From an uncultured Saprospirales bacterium (GTDB taxonomy: Bacteria; Bacteroidota; Bacteroidia; Chitinophagales; JADIYW01): a stretch of DNA of 36,867 nt. This document shows, one piece after another, positions 26,201 to 33,892 of the stretch (its first letter is position 1; each line of letters begins with the position of its first letter). The stretch is taken from positions 1 through 36,867 of the forward strand of contig CALLKF010000198.1 of the NCBI GenBank assembly GCA_938008535.1. Reading direction: 5' to 3'. A program made the position numbers and the translations under genes. A model generated the notes under the pieces. The model worked only from the letters and a program-made list of their open reading frames with translations, searched no databases and was not told where the DNA came from.

Positions 26201-27175
26201 TTAAAAGAAACAAATAATATCTGTAATGACACATAGTGCAAACAATACACTTGCGATGCCATTGGTGGTGAAAAATGCTAAATCAATTTTTTGCAAACCA
26301 AAGCGAATCACCAATGAATGCTGATAGATTAACAAACCACAGAAAACAATAAATCCTAATAAAAACAACATATGAAAATGACCATAATAAGCAGCATACG
26401 CAATACATGCTGCACTGCAAACATGCAGGAAACGCGAAATTCGTTTAGAATTGGTTTGTCCGAAATACGATGGAATGGAATATAAATTATTTTCTTTATC
26501 GAATGCTTCATCTTGCAAGGCATAAATAATATCAAAACCGGAAACCCAAAACAAAACGGCAAATGAAAATAACAATGGCAACACATCAAATCTGCCAGTA
26601 ACTGCTATGTACGCGCCTATTGGTGCAAGACCAAGTCCGATTCCTAAAATTAAATGACATAAAAATGTAAAGCGTTTTGTTAAAGAATAACCAAGGACAA
26701 CAGCTAATGCAACTGGTGATAAATAAAAACACAATCGATTAATAAAAAATGTGGTCGTAATAAAGATCACGCAATTAATAATAACAAAGAACAATGCATT
26801 TTTTGGTGTGATGATACCAGCCGGAATTTCACGAACTGCTGTACGTGGATTTTTCTCATCGAATTTTCTATCGATGTAACGATTAAAAGCCATCGCTGCA
26901 TTGCGTGCAGTTATCATACAAATAAGGACAAACAATAGTTTTAAAACTATAAATGTAATTACTGGATTTACATTAAAGTTTTTATAAATGTAATTAGAAA
27001 GTGTGCCATTTATTTCCACACCAAAAGCACGACTTATAAAATCACCATATTCATCATTCCATGGAAAATATCTGTTCAACATTAGCCTATAACATCCTAA
27101 CACAAAACCAATCATCGCAAAAGGCATGGCAAAAATGGTGTGCGAAAATTTTACTAAAGAAAGGTAGTTTTTCAT
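26201..27175 (-). CDS. UbiA-family polyprenyltransferase, probably menaquinone pathway (MqnP-like)
   Basis: The 324-residue integral membrane protein has 8-9 hydrophobic segments. The first Asp-rich motif is NRYIDRKFDEKNPRTA (Asn98, Asp102, Asp106) and the second is GFDIIYALQDEAFDKE; together they bind the Mg-diphosphate of the prenyl donor. It prenylates an aromatic acid. In Bacteroidota that make menaquinone through futalosine, UbiA homologues of this form act as MqnP, which is the likeliest role, but 4-hydroxybenzoate prenylation cannot be excluded without other mqn genes. It starts 5 bp after the stop of the DUF1573 gene, so the two are co-transcribed. Confidence 0.9.
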   Translation of the reverse strand: MKNYLSLVKFSHTIFAMPFAMIGFVLGCYRLMLNRYFPWNDEYGDFISRAFGVEINGTLSNYIYKNFNVNPVITFIVLKLLFVLICMITARNAAMAFNRYIDRKFDEKNPRTAVREIPAGIITPKNALFFVIINCVIFITTTFFINRLCFYLSPVALAVVLGYSLTKRFTFLCHLILGIGLGLAPIGAYIAVTGRFDVLPLLFSFAVLFWVSGFDIIYALQDEAFDKENNLYSIPSYFGQTNSKRISRFLHVCSAACIAYAAYYGHFHMLFLLGFIVFCGLLIYQHSLVIRFGLQKIDLAFFTTNGIASVLFALCVITDIICFF

Positions 27176-27180
27176 TCTTG

Positions 27181-27732
27181 TTAATTCATAAACCTGTCAA
27201 AAAATCCTTTCTTTTTAGCCGTTGTATTTACTTTTATACTAAACGTAACTGATGTAATTGTAGGAATGGTATTGGCTTCTATCATTACTTGTTTCGTGTT
27301 GGCGCCTGGTTTGTGTGTTGAATCAAAGTTCACTTCTATCTTGCCTTTTTTGCCAGGTGCCACCGGTTCTTTATCATATGTTGGAATAGTGCAACCACAA
27401 CTTCCATAGGCTTGTTTTATGGTTAAAGGTAATTTTCCAGTATTTGTAAATTCTATTACTTTTTTTACTTTGTCGCCTTCGGTGCAACTGCCAAAATCAT
27501 ACACTTCTTTATCAAATTTTATCGATGTTGCGTTCTTAGCTGCTTCTTTGTCTTCTTCACCAAATACTTTTGCTACAGAATCTGCTTTTTTAAAAACAGA
27601 ATCATTTGCTAAAATAGAATCTCTGTTAAATTTTTGGATTTCTACTTTACTTTCTTCTGTTTTATGTTGACATTGAACTAAAATCAATGTTCCAAAACAA
27701 ATTAAAAGAAACGTGTATGCTATTTTTTTCAT
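27181..27732 (-). CDS. DUF1573 lipoprotein
   Basis: The 183-residue product has a lipoprotein signal (FGTLILVQC, Cys21) and a charged linker. The DUF1573 Ig-like domain (about 75-165) has the family pattern FDKEVYDFGSCTEGDKVKKVIEFTNTGKLPLTI and the typical SCGCTIPTYDKEPVAPGKKGKIEVNFDS. It is predicted to sit on the periplasmic side of a membrane. DUF1573 proteins are very common in Bacteroidota and have no firm function. It is co-transcribed with the prenyltransferase and preceded by a REP-like repeat. Confidence 0.92.
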   Translation of the reverse strand: MKKIAYTFLLICFGTLILVQCQHKTEESKVEIQKFNRDSILANDSVFKKADSVAKVFGEEDKEAAKNATSIKFDKEVYDFGSCTEGDKVKKVIEFTNTGKLPLTIKQAYGSCGCTIPTYDKEPVAPGKKGKIEVNFDSTHKPGANTKQVMIEANTIPTITSVTFSIKVNTTAKKKGFFDRFMN

Positions 27733-27759
27733 ATTTAAATACTATTTTTTATGTTGTTT

Positions 27760-27788
27760 ACTTTGCTTCTTGCCTCGCAATGACGCAA
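27760..27788 (-). repeat. REP-like intergenic repeat (GCGTCATTGCGAGG type)
   Basis: Read on the minus strand the segment carries GCGTCATTGCGAGG followed by CAAGAAGCAAAG. It closely matches the dispersed CGTCATTGCGAGG...GAAGCAA repeat known from many bacterial genomes. It is a single copy in the 88-bp gap between the PolX-like and DUF1573 genes. Confidence 0.55.
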
Positions 27789-27820
27789 GCGAACCAACGA
27801 AATGCAAAGATAAAAAATAA

Positions 27821-29437
27821 CTACGCTTTTCTGTTATCTAAAAGGTATTTTACAAAGTTATCTTTAGTTAACGTATTTAATGTGTTCGCTTTAAGCAATC
27901 CACCTTTTCGAGCAGCAAAAACACCATATTTAATATCATGTACGCCAGCCAAATTATGCGCGTCTGGATTGATGGAAATCAACACATTTTTTTCCTGACA
28001 ATAATCTATCCATTTATAATCAATATCGAGCCGACGTGGATTGGCATTAATTTCAATACATACATTATTGGCTGCACAAGCATCAATAATTTTTTGATGA
28101 TTGATTGGATATGCTGGTCGCGACAACAATAATCTGCCAGTTGGATGACCTAAGATAGTAGTGTATGGATTTTCGATGGCTTTAATTAATCGTAACATCG
28201 CGCGCTCTTCATTCATTCGTAATTGCGAATGTATGGATGCAATTACTAAATCAAATGTTTGTAAAATATCATCATCGTAATCTAAATTTCCATCATACAA
28301 AATATCTGATTCCACGCTTTTAAAAATTTTAAATGGAAATAGTTCTGTGTTTAGTTTTTCAATTTCTTCGTGTTGTTTAAAAATCTTTTCTACTTGCATT
28401 CCTTCTGCATAAAATGCACTTTTGCTATGATCAGAAATTACTAAATATTCAAATCCTTGTTGCTTGCAATACAATGCTAAATCCTTCAAAGAATTGGCAC
28501 CATCACTATATTTTGAATGAGCATGCACGACACCTTTTATATCACTTACTTCAATTAAGTTTTGTAAATTATTTTGTTCGATAAGTTTAAATTCAATTTT
28601 TGAATCGCGAATTTCCGGAACTAAAAACGGCAAGTTCGCATCTTCGTAAATTTCTTTTTCAGAAGTGTATTTTTTAGTCACATCAATTTTAAACGATAAA
28701 AACCCAAAATGTTCTGCATCGCTTGATTTTTCTAGTAGTTTCAAATAAAATTCATCTTTTTTACAGAAATGAAATTGTACTGGATTTTCTACATATTTTA
28801 AATTTATTTGTTGTTGAATCGTTTCATTTTCTTCTGAAATCAAGAAATCAATTTTCTCTAACGTAATCATTTTTCGTCTGAAATCACCGCAAGTTGAAAT
28901 CAATAAATTTGGATATGCTGTTGTTAATTCTGCCAAAATTTCATTCGCTAATTCTTCTAAATTACACCACAAAAAATAATTTGCATTTTGGTTGATGAAC
29001 TGAATTTGTTCTAAAATATTTAGTTGTGTTTTCGCTCCAAAACCTTTTAACGTAATTAATCTGTTTTCGTTGCATGCATATTCTAATTCACCAATACTTT
29101 CGATATCTAATTCTTTCCAAAGCTGTGCAATTTTTTTAGGACCAATTCCTTTTAGTTGAAATAAGTCTACAATTCCTGATGGTGTTTTTGCTAACAACGC
29201 ATCTAATTCTTCAAAAGAACCAGAAGTGCATAATTGCATAATTTTTGCTGCAATATTTTTTCCAATACCTTGTAAATTTTCTAAGGTATGAATATCCATT
29301 TCAAATAAATTGCCTTCAATATTGCGAAGACTTCTTCCAGCATATTCGTAGCTTTTTATTTTAAAAGGATTTTCGCCATGCAATTCCATCAAATCGGCAG
29401 TTAACGAAAAACACTTCGCAATTGTTTTATTATCCAT
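27821..29437 (-). CDS. PolX-like protein: degenerate polymerase domain, intact PHP phosphoesterase
   Basis: The 538 residues follow the bacterial PolX order: helix-hairpin-helix repeats (LQGIGKNIAAKI at 55-66; LKGIGPKKIAQL at 95-106; LKGFGAKT at 130-137), a nucleotidyltransferase domain and a PHP domain. The polymerase site is broken. GS is GD at 184-185, the first catalytic Asp is Lys195 (only Asp197 remains), and the VDLRV segment with the third Asp reads FHFCK. The dNTP-site TGSxxHN is also lost. The PHP metal site looks complete: HAHSKYSDG (His305, His307, Asp312), SDHS (His337), Glu376, SIHS (His403), GHPTGR (His431) and NPDAHN (Asp492, His494). It is probably a 3'-5' exonuclease or AP-site enzyme without polymerase activity. 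Confidence 0.88.
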   Translation of the reverse strand: MDNKTIAKCFSLTADLMELHGENPFKIKSYEYAGRSLRNIEGNLFEMDIHTLENLQGIGKNIAAKIMQLCTSGSFEELDALLAKTPSGIVDLFQLKGIGPKKIAQLWKELDIESIGELEYACNENRLITLKGFGAKTQLNILEQIQFINQNANYFLWCNLEELANEILAELTTAYPNLLISTCGDFRRKMITLEKIDFLISEENETIQQQINLKYVENPVQFHFCKKDEFYLKLLEKSSDAEHFGFLSFKIDVTKKYTSEKEIYEDANLPFLVPEIRDSKIEFKLIEQNNLQNLIEVSDIKGVVHAHSKYSDGANSLKDLALYCKQQGFEYLVISDHSKSAFYAEGMQVEKIFKQHEEIEKLNTELFPFKIFKSVESDILYDGNLDYDDDILQTFDLVIASIHSQLRMNEERAMLRLIKAIENPYTTILGHPTGRLLLSRPAYPINHQKIIDACAANNVCIEINANPRRLDIDYKWIDYCQEKNVLISINPDAHNLAGVHDIKYGVFAARKGGLLKANTLNTLTKDNFVKYLLDNRKA

Positions 29438-29491
29438 GATGTAAAAATAGAAAATAGCTTTGTCTAATAGCTAAATACCAATAACTTTTTA

Positions 29492-29499
29492 TAAATTTG
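29492..29499 (+). promoter_or_regulatory. Candidate Bacteroidota -7 promoter element
   Basis: TAAATTTG matches the TAnnTTTG consensus exactly and lies 15 bp before the ATG of the acylase gene. No TTTG was found at the expected 19-21 bp upstream spacing. Confidence 0.35.
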
Positions 29500-29514
29500 G
29501 TTAATTCTCAACAA

Positions 29515-31980
29515 ATGGCAAAAAAACTCATCGGAATCCTGGTCGCAATTATTGTAATTGTTCTCATTTATTTTTTAAACAAACCACTTGGAAGCACACC
29601 AGCATTAGGTATGTTTTTATCGCCAACACATGGTTTTTGGAAAAGTACCGCAAATGTAGAAACGCGCAATCAATCTATAGAAATAAAATGTGCAAAAGGA
29701 AATGCAACCGTTGTGTATGATGAAATTGGTGTGCCGCATATTTTTGCAGATAACGAAGAAGATTTGATGTATGCGCAAGGTTATGTAGAAGCGAAAGACA
29801 GACTATGGCAAATGGAATTTCAAATGTATGCTGCAGCAGGCAGATTGACTGAACTAGTTGGTGAAAAAGCATTACCGTTAGATAGATTTAGCAGACGAAT
29901 TGGTTTGGTGCGCGCTGCAAAAACCTCATTAGAAGAAGTAAATAAAAATCCGATTTCAAAAATGATCGTTGAAAGTTTTACGGCTGGCGTCAACGCATAT
30001 ATTCATCAGCTAAAAAAATCGGAAATACCTGTAGAATATAAATTAATTGGATACACGCCAGAAGATTGGACACCTTTAAAAGGTGTGCTGTTGATGAAAT
30101 ACATGGCGAAAGATCTTACCTATTATGATGTTGATGTTGAAAACACTAACGCGCTCCGAAAATTTGGTGAAGAAGCGTACAAAAAAATGTATCCTGATTT
30201 TCCGTTTGGTTTAGATCCAATTATTCCAAAAGGAACAAAATGGAATTTCAAATCGGTTGATAGTTTTTCTGCAAAAACTTCAGCTTCCAATAATAATAAC
30301 CAAGCTGTTTTATACAAAAATCCTTACAAACAATTTTATTCCAATCCGAATTACGGTAGTAATAATTGGTGCATCAATGGAAGCAAAACAGCTTCTGGAA
30401 AACCTATTCTTTGTGGCGATCCGCATTTGGGTTTAAACTTACCTTCTATTTGGTATGAAGTGCAATTATCTTGTCCAGGTTTGAATGTTTATGGTGTTAC
30501 GATTCCAGGTGCGCCTGGCGTAATCATTGGTCACAACGATAGCATCGCATGGTCGGTTACCAATTCAGAACGCGATGTGATTAATAATTATTCGGTTGAA
30601 TACGATGCAAAAAAAACAAGCTATAAATTAGGAAATGAGTTTGTTCCATTTGAATATGATGAAGAAGTTTATAAAATAAAAGACGGAAAAGATTTCAAAG
30701 AAAAAATAAAAATGACAAAAATTGGTGCTGTTGTTTATGATGAAAATTTTGGTGAACAAGATGATAAAAAACATTTAGCAACGTATTGGCGCGCCGAAGA
30801 ACCATCGAATGATTTGCTCACTTTTTATTATTTAAACAAAGCAAAAAATCATCAGGATTATTTGAATGCTTTGAACTATTATGCTTGTCCTGGACAAAAT
30901 TTTATTTATGCTGATGCTTCCAATAACATTGCCATTCGTCAACAAGGAAATTTTATGCTGCGCACTAATTATGGTGATGGCTCTTTTGTTGAACCATTAG
31001 CAAATGTTGATATTTCAAAGCTAAAAGCACATATTCCAAACGAACAAAATCCATATATCTTAAATCCAGCACGCAACTTTTGTGCAAGTGCGAATCAAAA
31101 TCCTGTTGATGAAAATTATCCATATTATACCAACGGTCATTACGAAAATTATCGCAACCGTGTCATCAATGATGTATTAACAAACGCAACCAATTATACG
31201 TGGAAAGACATGGCGAAATTGCACAACAACAATTTAAGTTTAATGGCGAAAGAATCGTTGCCAACTATTTTATCTTACTTAAATAATACTGGTGATGATG
31301 CGATGAGTAAAAAAATAATCAGCACTTTAAAATCTTGGAATTATTATGCAGATGCCAACAGCGAAGCACCAACGTTGTTTTATAAGTTAGGAGAAGAAAT
31401 ACAAAAAGTTACGTATGATGAAATGGATAATAAAGCATCTTATAGAATTCCTGAATCTTATAACACAGCAAATTTATTAGTAAACGATCCGAAATTTATT
31501 TTGTTTGACATTCAAAATACAGACACCGTAGAAACAGCGAAAGAAGTAGTAAATATTGCATTTAAAAACACCGTTGCATTCTTTACAGAATTAACTAAAC
31601 CAAGCACTCGAATGAAACAATCTGCGAATGAAGCTGAAACTGCAGCCAAAAAAGATGCATTGGTTTGGCAGCATTACAAAAATACAACCATCACGCATTT
31701 GGCTCGTTTAAAAGCATTTAGTGTAAGCGATGTAAATATTGGCGGCTACCATAATATTGTAAATGCATGCTCTGATCTTTGGGGTCCATCTTGGCGTATG
31801 ATCGTTGATTTTGCAGGTGGCAAACCTCAATGCTATGGCGTATATCCTGGTGGACAAAGTGGCAATCCTGCAAGTGTAGGTTTCACTGAATTTATCGACA
31901 AATGGTCGAAAGGCGAATACTTTACCTTGCATTTTTATGCAAACAAAGAAGAAGCGAAGAAAGGTATAAGTAATAAGTAG
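29515..31980 (+). CDS. Penicillin acylase family (Ntn-hydrolase) protein
   Basis: The 821-residue product starts MAKKLIGIL at ATG 29515; a TTG 18 bp upstream is inside the promoter box. An uncleaved signal anchor (about residues 5-22) leads into the alpha-chain region (VVYDEIGVPHIFADNEEDLMYAQGYVEAKDRLWQME). The precursor is expected to self-cleave before Ser282 in YGSNNWCINGSKT, making that serine the beta-chain N-terminal nucleophile. GDPHLGLNLPSIWYE and GAPGVIIGHNDSIAWSVTN confirm the fold. It hydrolyses amide bonds (beta-lactam side chains, acyl-homoserine lactones or other N-acyl compounds) in the periplasm; the true substrate is unknown. Confidence 0.93.
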   Translation: MAKKLIGILVAIIVIVLIYFLNKPLGSTPALGMFLSPTHGFWKSTANVETRNQSIEIKCAKGNATVVYDEIGVPHIFADNEEDLMYAQGYVEAKDRLWQMEFQMYAAAGRLTELVGEKALPLDRFSRRIGLVRAAKTSLEEVNKNPISKMIVESFTAGVNAYIHQLKKSEIPVEYKLIGYTPEDWTPLKGVLLMKYMAKDLTYYDVDVENTNALRKFGEEAYKKMYPDFPFGLDPIIPKGTKWNFKSVDSFSAKTSASNNNNQAVLYKNPYKQFYSNPNYGSNNWCINGSKTASGKPILCGDPHLGLNLPSIWYEVQLSCPGLNVYGVTIPGAPGVIIGHNDSIAWSVTNSERDVINNYSVEYDAKKTSYKLGNEFVPFEYDEEVYKIKDGKDFKEKIKMTKIGAVVYDENFGEQDDKKHLATYWRAEEPSNDLLTFYYLNKAKNHQDYLNALNYYACPGQNFIYADASNNIAIRQQGNFMLRTNYGDGSFVEPLANVDISKLKAHIPNEQNPYILNPARNFCASANQNPVDENYPYYTNGHYENYRNRVINDVLTNATNYTWKDMAKLHNNNLSLMAKESLPTILSYLNNTGDDAMSKKIISTLKSWNYYADANSEAPTLFYKLGEEIQKVTYDEMDNKASYRIPESYNTANLLVNDPKFILFDIQNTDTVETAKEVVNIAFKNTVAFFTELTKPSTRMKQSANEAETAAKKDALVWQHYKNTTITHLARLKAFSVSDVNIGGYHNIVNACSDLWGPSWRMIVDFAGGKPQCYGVYPGGQSGNPASVGFTEFIDKWSKGEYFTLHFYANKEEAKKGISNK

Positions 31981-31992
31981 AAAGAAAAAATA

Positions 31993-32027
31993 ATTCACAA
32001 CTCAACATTCATCATTCAAAACTCCAA
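31993..32027. repeat. Degenerate heptamer array (ATTCAAA type)
   Basis: The words attcaca, actcaac, attcatc, attcaaa and actccaa fill the gap between the acylase gene and the next start codon. A short AGTAATAAGTAG copy of the 11155 array type sits at the end of the acylase ORF. Confidence 0.65.
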
Positions 32028-32029
32028 TC

Positions 32030-32440
32030 ATGTTCTTAGTAAAAGTAATTATCATCGCTGTTTTAAGTTTTATCTTAACGCTGTTTCTTCCTTGGTATGG
32101 CGTGGCAATAGCAGCATTTATTGTAGGTTTGGTGTTTTCTAACAAACCAGGCAATAATTTTTTAGCTGGCTTTTTTGGAGTTGGTTTGTTTTGGCTGGCG
32201 TATGCGTTGTTCTTAGATATTCAAAATCAACACATCTTAAGTTCAAAAATTGCCAATTTATTTTCCGATAATTTAGGAACCGATATCACTTCAGGTGTTT
32301 TAATTATGGTTACTACTTTTTTAGGTGCATTGCTAGGTGCTTTGTCGTGTATGGCTGGTGCCATGATTATGGATGATGGCAGCCGCATGCGCAGAAAACG
32401 CGCTATCAAAAGTGGAAATTATAAATTGAATTTGAATTAG
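32030..32440 (+). CDS. Small integral membrane protein
   Basis: The 136-residue product has four hydrophobic segments: about 3-20, 22-37, 45-62 (GFFGVGLFWLAYALFLDI) and 88-112 (GVLIMVTTFLGALLGALSCMAGAMIM). A cytoplasmic basic tail (RMRRKRAIK) follows. It resembles uncharacterised Bacteroidota membrane proteins and has no known catalytic motif. It is co-oriented with the acylase gene 50 bp upstream and may be co-transcribed. Its stop is 2 bp from the stop of the convergent lipoprotein gene. Confidence 0.75.
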   Translation: MFLVKVIIIAVLSFILTLFLPWYGVAIAAFIVGLVFSNKPGNNFLAGFFGVGLFWLAYALFLDIQNQHILSSKIANLFSDNLGTDITSGVLIMVTTFLGALLGALSCMAGAMIMDDGSRMRRKRAIKSGNYKLNLN

Positions 32441-32442
32441 GA

Positions 32443-32976
32443 TTATTCTTCATCATCGCGTGGCAGTTGCCCTAACTGCTGCATCAATTCGAGGTTATCG
32501 ATAAAATCTCTTTCTTCTGCAATCTTTCCATTTTCCATTCTTACCAATGTAACACCTTCAATGTTTACAGGTTTTCCAGTTCTTTCAATACCAAAAAAAG
32601 TTCCAGAATGTGAACCTCTAAATGTCCAGTATTTCACTAGTTTGTCACCATCACCAAATATGGCATTTACCGTAAAATGTATGTTAGTAAAGCCAGTAAT
32701 AAAGTTAGCATAATAAGCACGTGCACTATCCAAGCCAACCACATCCACTTTACCTTCATGCATCACTAAATCTTTAGTAAAGTTGGTGTCGTTAATTAAA
32801 TGTAACTGTCCTTCATTAATAATTTTGTCCCAAACATTGGAGTACATTTTTATATTAGCTTTGGTAATCTCAGCTTTGGTTGGCGGCTCATTATTGCATG
32901 CCGAAATAAACAGCACGCTTATCATAAATAAAACAACTCTTTTCGTTCGATGATTTTTGTATTGCATTCTACCCAT
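32443..32976 (-). CDS. SnoaL/ester-cyclase-like lipoprotein
   Basis: The 177-residue product has a lipoprotein signal ending FISAC (Cys27). The mature part is one cone-shaped NTF2/SnoaL-like domain: a long helix with NVWDKIINEGQLHLIND, VVGLDSARAYYANFITGFTNIHFTVNAIFGDGDKLVKYWTFRGSHSGTFFGI, then VNIEGVTLVRMENGKIAEERDFID. This is the ester-cyclase subgroup pattern, but such proteins in Bacteroidota seldom make polyketides and their substrates are unknown. It is the last chromosomal-type gene before the cassette region. Confidence 0.85.
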   Translation of the reverse strand: MGRMQYKNHRTKRVVLFMISVLFISACNNEPPTKAEITKANIKMYSNVWDKIINEGQLHLINDTNFTKDLVMHEGKVDVVGLDSARAYYANFITGFTNIHFTVNAIFGDGDKLVKYWTFRGSHSGTFFGIERTGKPVNIEGVTLVRMENGKIAEERDFIDNLELMQQLGQLPRDDEE

Positions 32977-33138
32977 TTTAACTACTGTAAATATAGTTTT
33001 TTATAAGAAAAGATGTATGCTATGTGCTTCTATAACTGCACCAATACACCACGCTTATTGCTAAGCTGCATTCTTGCGCGAGTTTGGTGAACTTATTGTT
33101 TCGAATTCTGTCAAATTGTATGGGTGTCTATTAAGGTT

Positions 33139-33274
33139 GTGCCTAACGGTTTGCAGCTACCCGAAGGTGGCGATTTCGAAGCACTTCACTGTCAACCAAG
33201 CAGAAACTTTGATAGAAGCACAAAGCTTGATTGAACCACTGAACCGCCACTTTTGGGTAGGTGCTGTTATGGGC
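33139..33274 (-). mobile_element. attC-like recombination site 1 (end of cassette 1)
   Basis: On the minus strand the site runs from inverse core GCCCATAAC (33274 to 33266) to core GTTAGGCAC (33147 to 33139), which fits GTTRRRY. The inner arms, 33154-33172 and 33245-33266, pair throughout except for a 3-nt bulge and two G-T pairs. G-T pairs form only in the plus (bottom) strand, the strand integron recombinases use. The length of 136 bp and extrahelical bases fit integron attC sites. The gap 32977-33138 to its left shows nothing else I can name. A 93-residue plus-strand ORF crossing the site is not credible. Confidence 0.7.
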
Positions 33275-33279
33275 TGGTT

Positions 33280-33468
33280 TTATTTTCTCATATGTCGTTT
33301 AGCGTATTCGTCAAGTTGTTTATTTAGTCGAGCTATACGTTTTAAGATTTCTTGAAGTTGCTCGTGTGATAATGGTATTTCTAAGTTGTCAATAATGTCA
33401 ATTTGTTTTTGAATTGCTTCACAAATTGAGTCATATACTTCGTCTGATGTAGCTGGATAGTTGCTCAT
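33280..33468 (-). CDS. Small acidic/basic helical protein, 62 residues
   Basis: The product is two amphipathic helices (EVYDSICEAIQKQIDIIDNLEI and LSHEQLQEILKRIARLNKQL) with a basic end (RHMRK). There is no signal peptide. The composition looks like a real soluble protein, possibly a DNA-binding or antitoxin-like partner, but I recognise no family. It is the last gene of cassette 1, and its stop lies 5 bp before the attC-like site, as is usual for cassette genes. Confidence 0.65.
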   Translation of the reverse strand: MSNYPATSDEVYDSICEAIQKQIDIIDNLEIPLSHEQLQEILKRIARLNKQLDEYAKRHMRK

Positions 33469-33501
33469 TTATTTTTATGTTAGTCGTATTGTGCCAGTCT
33501 G

Positions 33502-33645
33502 TTATTTACCGTGACCTTTCTTGTTCTTCAAAGCTTTTGTCATTTTGTTTTCGGTCTCTTTTGGGTGAAGCGGTTTGCCTTTAGCTTGACGTCCAGTAGT
33601 TTTCCTAGCGTCATAAGTTCCGTCTTTTTTTATTTCTTTAGCCAT
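33502..33645 (-). CDS. Very basic 47-residue protein
   Basis: ATG at 33645 and TAA at 33502-33504 give 47 residues, nearly a third of them Lys or Arg, with the segment KKDGTYDARKTTGRQAKGKP and a C-terminal KNKKGHGK. It is probably disordered and nucleic-acid binding. It follows the 52-residue gene after 8 bp. A plus-strand ORF (33511-33759) across both genes is rejected as antisense. No family recognised. Confidence 0.6.
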   Translation of the reverse strand: MAKEIKKDGTYDARKTTGRQAKGKPLHPKETENKMTKALKNKKGHGK

Positions 33646-33653
33646 AATGAAAT

Positions 33654-33812
33654 TTATCTATTTAGTATGTGTTCTAGTTTCGCATCTCTTAGCACTCTCA
33701 AAATAAATGCTTTGTTATGCTCGGTTAGTGGTTCTTCCTTCCCATCATATAAATCTTGAAGAAGTTTAATTATTTTTGCAATCTCCTCTGTTTTCATTCT
33801 TGAAAAATCCAT
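33654..33812 (-). CDS. Small helical protein, 52 residues
   Basis: ATG at 33812 and TAA at 33654-33656 give a protein with a helix (MKTEEIAKIIKLLQDLYDG), a turn and a second helix (NKAFILRVLRDAKLEHIL). There is no signal peptide and no recognised family. It is placed 8 bp before the basic 47-residue gene and 40 bp after the strong terminator of the 769-residue gene, so the three small genes may have their own promoter. Confidence 0.6.
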   Translation of the reverse strand: MDFSRMKTEEIAKIIKLLQDLYDGKEEPLTEHNKAFILRVLRDAKLEHILNR

Positions 33813-33850
33813 GTCGTTATTTTTTTATGTCTATTATTTAACAGGTTTAA

Positions 33851-33889
33851 AATTGATACAAGGCGGGCTTAGTCCGCCTTGTATCAATT
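33851..33889. terminator. Strong bidirectional intrinsic terminator
   Basis: A perfect 16-bp stem, 33851-33866 with 33874-33889, closes a 7-nt loop. On the minus strand it is followed by TTTAAA and on the plus strand by GTTTTAATTTA. It separates the 769-residue gene (stop at 33893) from the small genes. Confidence 0.92.
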
Positions 33890-33892
33890 GTT

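Noticed and set aside
29459..29462. TTTG as -33 partner of the TAAATTTG box at 29492
   Set aside because: The gap of 29 bp is too long compared with the 19-21 bp expected.
33074..33355. 93-residue plus-strand ORF
   Set aside because: It crosses the whole attC-like site 1, overlaps the 62-residue gene antisense, and its translation shows no domain-like pattern.
33511..33759. 82-residue plus-strand ORF
   Set aside because: It is a Phe/Ser-rich antisense shadow of two small minus-strand genes with much more protein-like composition and 8-bp spacing.
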